Of a stretch of DNA of 27,581 nt, positions 26,201 to 27,581 are shown one piece after another. Made by a program: the position numbers and the translations under genes. Position 1 is the stretch's first letter, and every line of letters starts with the position of its first letter. Origin of the DNA: an uncultured Prevotellaceae bacterium (GTDB taxonomy: Bacteria; Bacteroidota; Bacteroidia; Bacteroidales; Bacteroidaceae); the NCBI GenBank assembly GCA_937898415.1, contig CALDLA010000006.1, positions 1 through 27,581 on the forward strand, written 5' to 3'. Below the pieces are notes generated by a model, which did not search any database, was not told the DNA's origin, and saw nothing but the letters and a program-made list of their open reading frames with translations.

Positions 26201-26928
26201 ACATCTATCAGAAGTACTACAGTAAGTCGCGTAATTATGTCAACTATCCGATGCTGACCAACGGCACACCCTATCTGATTGGACTGCCCGGCACCACCTT
26301 CTACGAGTTCGACCTGAGCGGTGAGTGGGAGGCTACCACCACCCATGATACCAAGCCCGGTAAGCTTGACAAGCAGACCATCACGTTTGCCTCCGTGCCT
26401 GGAGCCACCATCCAGAGAAGCGACAGTGAGATGGGCGGTGACATTGCCACCTACAGCAGCAAGAACTACAACTTCAAGCCCAACTACCTGAACAACCCGG
26501 ATGTGGAGACAGACAAGCATGCCTTCCTGCTCAACGCCGACGGCGACAGCTACGTAGAGACCGCCGAAGATACGCCTGTGCTGGATGCCTTCCGGCCTTA
26601 CTTCGTAGGACCGCTTACCACCAGTGGAGCCCGTGAGGCCACCCGCAGCATCTTCTTCTCAAGTAATGGGGAGGCCATTGGGTCGCATGAAGCTAATGAG
26701 GCCAATGAGACGGGTACGCTCAGTGTCCATACTGGCAAGCATAAGATCATTGTCAGTTCGTCGCTGAAGTTCACTACCGACGTGCGCATCCTCAACACCG
26801 CCGGACAGACGCTCGCCATCTTCGCCATCAAGCCGGGCGAGACCATCGAGACCCGCATCCTCAATGCCGGCGTCTATATCGTGCAGGACGAGGAAGGTAA
26901 GTACACCAAGAAGCTCTCTGTGAAATAA
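14278..26928 (+). CDS. Giant repeat-rich surface protein with T9SS-type C-terminal domain
   Basis: About 4216 residues, one uninterrupted frame. The N-terminal signal peptide has basic residues then ALIRMLILTVIVSIPWTMAIG. Residues about 39-2030 carry roughly 35 [VI][YF]GG(G/N/C/S) units, often followed by a T-x-V-N-I/L strand, suggesting a beta-solenoid. Residues about 2500-3100 hold units of another type (YxxGExIS...YxxLP). Around 3380-3425 is a GLUG-like stretch (DGHTISGLDHSLF, YNLGVTGSF). WEGISLPF near 3862 opens a late beta domain. The last 70 residues (VRILNTAGQTLAIFAIKPGE ... GVYIVQDEEGKYTKKLSVK) match the T9SS type A sorting domain, so it is probably exported and surface-attached. Start: ATG 14278; a TTG at 14272 and an ATG at 14284 are also in frame. 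It follows the pilin-like genes by 39 bp and is probably cotranscribed. An adhesin role is inferred, not shown. Confidence 0.8.
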   Translation: MNMIHDKIRGNALIRMLILTVIVSIPWTMAIGQNGIVIGGHVYGGGNNGYVKGNTTVTVRAGNLNNVFGGARVANVGGRTFVNIDGKHASDDILAKAVYGGNDISGTIGQNADAVTNVPTELKNTTTDPNDPDKTKNYIDDSWKTFVCTSASAKQEVTIGTGDDAHTVTADGKTITIGSVFGGGNGDYKYETTGEENNEHHVYSLPYTPGDTPIASKVTEANGAGYAHPELSKTYLEIKGGSIAHVYGGGNNATVTEATTINIDNESTDFWTQLGVYANAKGKTREEVQTYIQSKVSLTTFQSNLTSWAFNHARVYGGNNKATMNIMPKWNLQKGIIRDLYSGGNEGDMTHYVGLLLDIDPVESDKLVINNVYGGCRRADVYPLQPNGNPSEANEIQLPSTMKDNYGKEYHFPAGLAARTIVRGGQITNVYGGNDISGRVFGGNAIGIRTSILGDVYGGGNGSYAYTDNAALGAMDEYKDFYYDIEEVKKKEKKYNPDFNENAPLSSVEALNIYRPNAEQVSLRLWGKSATNPTIIGGSVFVGGNSATLKPQHNIKEGEEPLIELKIGSHVYADNVFLGNNGEKMVNADAEEKDANNVVTKPEGVLHIMKRTDFAGSGGKPFNSMVLTDADDFATYMDGCAMTVRPRVIFDQKINETTGDPDTYEPYSSFFGSFYCGGNVGSMKYTGKNTINFDKRAIIFDKLVGGCNKAYVPECAGYNAAFDGGLIGTPDEATGDKLELNLKELRLQPKRWINEADKSQLLEWNTWMNGVKCEVPSGGFTTADLDRRLVGGNVYGGCCESGHVEGNVVVNLNGTIVDREGRYGVFDSATPTDGDADILYDHENYTISTRRSGVILGEQGMDVLGEALTVFGGGKGKGTEVWGNATVNINKGYCFQVFGGSESGVIGKSTGVTTDPDGTYTASTSANSPSTYAFNGKLYSVDPKEPDKYSTYVNLNYNNPDGDSQGKPRDNNNQDDDMADVEFIYGGSFEGPIIGNTIVHLDNGRAFNTFTGSCNADILGHTETYVGLNGFPYLRDHIYGGNDLGGDIKGDKDFAEKVRDYGNVKGMLHATDADNNSVPDVLKANSYVEYRQGHMKSIFGGCFGDYDYDKEYKKYKVPYLHNAFVNFRPDNNAKNQVEKVFGASEGYPGFRGGDKMQDRSYVLIDIDDNLDNFKTTEVFGSGSNNGMGMRYGKLEDGSLATLATGFNLDDASAIIDLLRGKIGNVFGGSHNEGVTRRTVVNVPEESTIWLYSEEPDQDVEEDGTKTKHEKEYGNIFGGAYGTQILPPCDVYESNVNYHSDKAIVNGSIFGGNNKERRTLFTHVNIDVPVWSHKDKEAKGYLSTVYGAGQGKDTWCEHTEVNLLDGAQVYEVYGGGMMGHVLNANSVQKYMQLYKGYPSSQIAHDNPYWNTIVKVDNNGSLVLDDNKPVLKDGVTGTWDNDYKDKWAEDWADAWTLGDYYIPTSKDESGNYTYTDYVDNKATNFDQVSERPELASDAKTASQLSDKKKFNANVVINEGAYVANYAYGGGYGKKKDPLSGDVYGTTYITLLGGKVKKDIYAAGTAGSIHDLFGVGPYDEDDNQTGFTASANAYIKGGTCRNVYGGGWEGNVGAHTGSISDSPAKDIPGETHVVIGNQSGETFTDGVPAIQRNAYGGGEGGAVYGTAHLTLNNGYIGYQYEVPDSDDPEAAAATGQYVEKIEDDTQPTPNTLLTDAGCMFGGGYVDNSSVDKTQVNMYGGHVRNSVFGGGEIAAVGRGTMTKTTSGGKTIHTLSGLYRPGKTNIEMYGGNVYHNVYGGGRGYDNLGNHGSLYCDGYVFGQTEVHIHGGEIGTVAGLADGDGNVFGGGDEGFVYSAYEDANGKFGRGVKPTGSERYKDVYQGYYYKHKWEGDNSTGDNIDSEGFYTETVTVGSTTKEERMLTEDCKVLVEPHMKVTTDVTINGTNYEVGDYVPIADLNTLKNKETDASIWECLDQTGIIIHNAVFAGGNTPSGSLTTTANTASVFGNATASINDIYHRDMITLGTRHTGGLYGDGNLTLVDGYRELNITNYGTDYYSIAKQIGIDAYHALPKREADYYELKYTCKKDCQDKDGTQYKRATTDANGFTTKASTITADELQSLFVTTDASGKKVSITDGETGPAILQYDETKGEWVPNPNNNDPYWEESGVLPVYAGRLMNSIQRADLCGVWGSRMVMQGAQDRVPDEVDYTNYTINRVREVSLNKKKFKDSDPETTTDFHGNYFGIYNVVNYLGALTSDVDFGDETSGAVRTTDNTETTKYQCDAGTGGKAYGTATYYDWKKAFKNDSKRNNGNSHNKVALASGVYLELTTEESTGTGLYEKVWGPITGVIELDLINVQTGIGGGFVYAKNQHGVRRKTNHKNTTLTLLNSGAVTQWDYDYSTTEDNTNQLAFETSGNFVHSTQTIIDDCYNVSNKYMGEGKMPAHYWYIKGSTYVYDQYISAYTGMPNAFSETVDIPLTISAASHGKMKLLNVMPNRYAYYSAPGVKLADGKKMVINDKEYYMNDPISYWDWYLLSASEKELFIEKTYVNCIACKIDGKEYEAGAYVLTDSEYSALTGTSHTYTDAEGNTIQDANKHDADDWYIFRSSNSVGHYTGYILTYEVNNPSKWDNWFTPKSGDYTDKKTLAEYEKMDVNTKANYYDGPTYRLNDDLSDGMLLGQRSYKVGELIAKSIYDTYKEIPKAAIPAADPSSEDYEEKRQAEFEEAYIVPSMITVTEGDAERHYYPGAAVDKTFAENHDLVTEEDDSNRAYICTNTIQVTKEDVIYRDSKMSKSQADGYVTDVQGKMNTLYSGSGTKTIEEIKALSTTTTFTAEKKKELLSLATLRDDLKKYLVPAYYCSTSGLYGGNYFQSGKNYRGLEAWSSLSTDDHAKFTFNYDALDLLIDPNYSNAEGKKYQYDGHYTSEAQVRGKVEGIAGNPAGYSVTQSVDYTATYNGSDTDKTEAGTDKKYMEVSESIIASGKVYVDEELTREVFESLPNEQRHYAAISIPSSGDYYVVNTEFQIGSTPYAVGETISYETYTGLPTDEQAYVTKLTYSDIVDPMTVYYCRESYSDHNIGEVINKSTYDDLPNQQKNFTIHGISPTETSTLFVSRESDIYDLSKEKIITVIYQYDYDETDSQGNVTPISERHVVNIHLTFKSGVPMVADISKPDIILPGDFPILGKPTVTSGAYEVTGGGWELFQDQRDAESHSNGIDYDPIDDPLYWYQDGYYVAYYAKSYAGRTYSNFVPVSVANYHDLAEVMSDENKGHHMYIDSKKVKREPKIYIRDYSGSGKNGLDLFKNLYDLSVYDGSDVDANGIITDTESPLKDHHTLGSQVRAGRNLEFFLRTDIDHSGSVWTSIGGNDISDNPTTTDIDEATSGTTKGNCFDGVLHGDGHTISGLDHSLFAHLCGEVYNLGVTGSFTGAGIAETGDGYVESCWVNTTATPASNVNAVFGDPTDSNHEQTVNCYYPESNSYAAGKATPKPDRAFYNGEVAYDLNNFYLYKRYNDNAKPSGTTTYKYWAPANGNHVNPETDTPQNGSYATNADLCSSGYNGLKYVENRFADGDFIYDGGSIGGVIPDPTSQDERYFQETVTNAGVTSTEVHYYPIWPDDYLFFGQKLTYGHTDEAHQEVPTAVVKSDKRLSQDQDANRVYRAPAYYRSGTMNVAHFNPNAVFAQTKNGDATTLAYKDMTAIDFTGSNGDVAHVYEKGSDTTAPYAGITGGAFYPPLLDDDGLTGFLNVDLTKNLLVYTADAGTNTTAAERTATVVGNYLEEPVYTESTDGYRKVAKQASTDVHGHWVEDGSATRDHFLVDKQDFNAPISYTFDAGKRMWYQRIPENYAGQKTVTDPVSGKKTTVTDRSAGWEGISLPFSAELVTTHQKGEITHFYDGSETSKNTDTKTSHEYWLRRLDQTDDSKKQMKLKDGSTKDLIANFTYPNATDGSVLFQKTGDNAVTNTFLWDYYYTGAHSQEDLNSDIYQKYYSKSRNYVNYPMLTNGTPYLIGLPGTTFYEFDLSGEWEATTTHDTKPGKLDKQTITFASVPGATIQRSDSEMGGDIATYSSKNYNFKPNYLNNPDVETDKHAFLLNADGDSYVETAEDTPVLDAFRPYFVGPLTTSGAREATRSIFFSSNGEAIGSHEANEANETGTLSVHTGKHKIIVSSSLKFTTDVRILNTAGQTLAIFAIKPGETIETRILNAGVYIVQDEEGKYTKKLSVK
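14392..20380 (+). repeat. [VI][YF]GG repeat region of the giant protein
   Basis: About 35 occurrences of VYGGGN, VFGGGN, IYGGN, VYGGC and variants are spaced 20-90 residues apart, each typically preceded by a short strand and 'GG-x-I' and followed by G-x-V-x-G-x-T-x-V. Typical examples are HVYGGGNNGYVKG, SIFGGNNKE, NVYGGCCESGHVEG and SVFGGGEIAAVG. At DNA level the core is often GTCTATGGCGGCGGC. Divergence between units argues for an old repeat array. Confidence 0.85.
21793..23580 (+). repeat. Second repeat type in the giant protein (YxxGExIS)
   Basis: About eight degenerate units have the outline (Y/F)-x-(V/I/A)-G-(E/A/D)-x-(I/V), then Y-x-x-L-P/S and Y-V/F. Examples are YEAGAYVLTDSEYSALTG, YKVGELIAKSIYDTYKEIP, YAVGETISYETYTGLP and HNIGEVINKSTYDDLP. 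One more, YEVGDYVPIADLNTL, lies earlier near 20101 inside the GG-repeat region. Confidence 0.65.
26686..26712 (+). repeat. Small nonamer tract before the T9SS domain
   Basis: GAAGCTAAT, GAGGCCAAT and GAGACGGGT are three units of the nonamer family, read Glu-Ala-Asn. They lie in the linker just before the C-terminal sorting domain; diverged units may extend 20 bp upstream (ATTGGGTCGCAT). Confidence 0.6.
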
Positions 26929-26943
26929 ATAGAAAAAATCAAG

Positions 26944-26958
26944 GAAAAAACTTTTTTC
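26944..26958. terminator. Possible A/T stem after the giant gene
   Basis: GAAAAAA-C-TTTTTTC is a perfect odd palindrome 15 bases past the stop codon. A pure A-T stem with a one-base centre is a weak hairpin. It could be a terminator or just an A/T-rich upstream element of the next promoter. Confidence 0.3.
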
Positions 26959-26978
26959 GTATTTTTGTATCATAAAAA

Positions 26979-27010
26979 TTTGCAAGTTTCGACAGAATTG
27001 CTTATTTTTG
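26979..27010 (+). promoter_or_regulatory. Bacteroidetes promoter for the RAYT-like gene
   Basis: TTTG (26979-26982) and TATTTTTG (27003-27010) match the Bacteroides -33 and TAnnTTTG -7 boxes with a 20-bp spacer. The ATG follows 17 bp after the -7 box. A second TAnnTTTG match lies at 26960-26967 (TATTTTTG). Confidence 0.6.
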
Positions 27011-27027
27011 CCCCCGTATTATATAAT

Positions 27028-27581
27028 ATGAACGCGATGAAGATGACCCGCCGCGCAATGGCACATGAATATACCCGAGCCGGTATCTACCACGTCACCC
27101 TGCATCTAGCAGAGGAGATGGGGCAGTCCTTAGGCCGGGTTGTGGGCGACGGGTCGGCCCCCGACGGCAGCCCCGATGCGCCCCGCATCCAGCTGTCGGC
27201 CGTCGGCAGGATGGTGGAGCACGAACTGCTGCACAGCATCCATGACTACTACCCCATGATTACCGTTCAGGACTATGTCGTCATGCCCGACCATCTCCAC
27301 TTCCTCGTAGAAGTTCAGGACAAGATCCTCAGCCGCCACGGCAAGACCCTCCCCTTGGGCCAGGTCATCGCCGGCTTCAAGAAAGGCTGCAACAAGCGTT
27401 TCTGGGCTCTTACCGCCCAGCCCGCCGCCGCGCCCGACAGCGCCAACACCGGCGGGCCAACCGCCGCCCACACGGACAGCCAAGCCAGCAACGACGGAAA
27501 CGGAAACGGCGGAAACGGAAACGGCGGAAACGGAAACGGCGGAAACGGCGGAAACGGGAACGGCGGAAACGGCGGAAACGG
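27028..27581 (+). CDS. IS200/RAYT-like HUH-family protein, 5' part only
   Basis: An open frame of 184 codons runs off the window end. It opens MNAMKMTRRAMAHEYTRAGIYHVTLHLAEEMG; a G-x-YHVT-type strand is common in Y1 transposases. VVMPDHLHFLVEV (about residues 89-101) holds the HUH metal-binding His-Leu-His. LGQVIAGFKKGCNKRFW (about 112-130) is where many relatives have the helix with the catalytic Tyr; here the aligned position appears to be Phe, though the true Tyr could lie elsewhere or past the window. From residue 157 the frame is a Gly/Asn repeat (NGNGG) encoded by GGAAACGGC nonamers, placed before the expected C-terminal part. RAYTs are usually single-copy proteins linked to REP palindromes. 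Internal ATGs at 27037 and 27043 are alternative starts. It has its own promoter, so it is not part of the fimbrial transcript. Confidence 0.65.
   Translation, partial: MNAMKMTRRAMAHEYTRAGIYHVTLHLAEEMGQSLGRVVGDGSAPDGSPDAPRIQLSAVGRMVEHELLHSIHDYYPMITVQDYVVMPDHLHFLVEVQDKILSRHGKTLPLGQVIAGFKKGCNKRFWALTAQPAAAPDSANTGGPTAAHTDSQASNDGNGNGGNGNGGNGNGGNGGNGNGGNGGN
27496..27581 (+). repeat. GGAAACGGC nonamer tract in the RAYT-like gene
   Basis: GGAAAC and GGAAACGGC units repeat to the window end (at least 86 bp), read as Gly-Asn-Gly/Gly-Asn-Gly-Gly. This is a second, unrelated in-frame period-3/9 repeat in a gene; its far end is outside the window. Confidence 0.9.

Overview
The window looks like a chromosomal segment of a Bacteroidales bacterium, most likely Prevotella-like (inference). 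The grounds are: a fimbrial locus of the FimA/Mfa1 (type V pilus) kind, DUF3575- and DUF5119-like genes, a PD-(D/E)XK/AAA-like ATPase typical of Bacteroidetes, a type IX secretion (T9SS) sorting domain, and TAnnTTTG promoter boxes. All credible genes are on the + strand.

Layout. 1-502: two oppositely oriented arrays of the octamer AAGGAGTT, then a promoter. 503-6016: an outer-membrane barrel protein (OmpA-like plus DUF3575-like), a DUF5119-like lipoprotein that overlaps it by 8 nt, and a large 918-residue fimbrillin with a repeat-rich C-terminal half. 6017-6818: a non-coding stretch with a terminator-like hairpin and two copies of a previously unrecognised-looking module, in which imperfect terminal inverted repeats enclose three 10-12 bp palindromes spaced exactly 22 bp apart. 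6819-8417: an AAA-like ATPase/PD-(D/E)XK protein bracketed by GAAGTGA heptamer repeats. 8509-10476: a second fimbrillin. 10611-14238: a four-helix-bundle/coiled-coil protein, translationally coupled to a fimbrillin-like lipoprotein, then an octamer array and another fimbrillin-like lipoprotein. 14278-26928: a giant protein of about 4216 residues with roughly 35 [VI][YF]GG repeats and a T9SS-type C-terminal domain. 26979-27581: a promoter and the 5' part of an IS200/RAYT-like HUH protein that runs off the window.

How it fits together. The four fimbrillin-like lipoproteins share an Arg 32-35 residues after the lipidated Cys. This is the layout expected if an Arg-specific protease removes an N-terminal strand to trigger strand-exchange polymerisation. 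The barrel and DUF5119-like proteins are plausible anchoring or assembly partners. The giant T9SS cargo at the end of the gene run is a candidate surface adhesin.

The most unusual theme is simple-sequence DNA. A degenerate nonamer (GGGACTCAT-like) is expanded in five genes and read in different frames and orientations. It forms the whole signal peptide of two lipoproteins (Gly-Leu-Met), a His-rich loop in the barrel (Ser-His-Glu) and a Gln/Thr/Gly-rich tail on the four-helix protein. Period-9 tracts lie inside genes, while period-7 and period-8 tracts lie mostly outside them or at gene ends. The octamer is also a Shine-Dalgarno sequence, and one array runs straight into a start codon.
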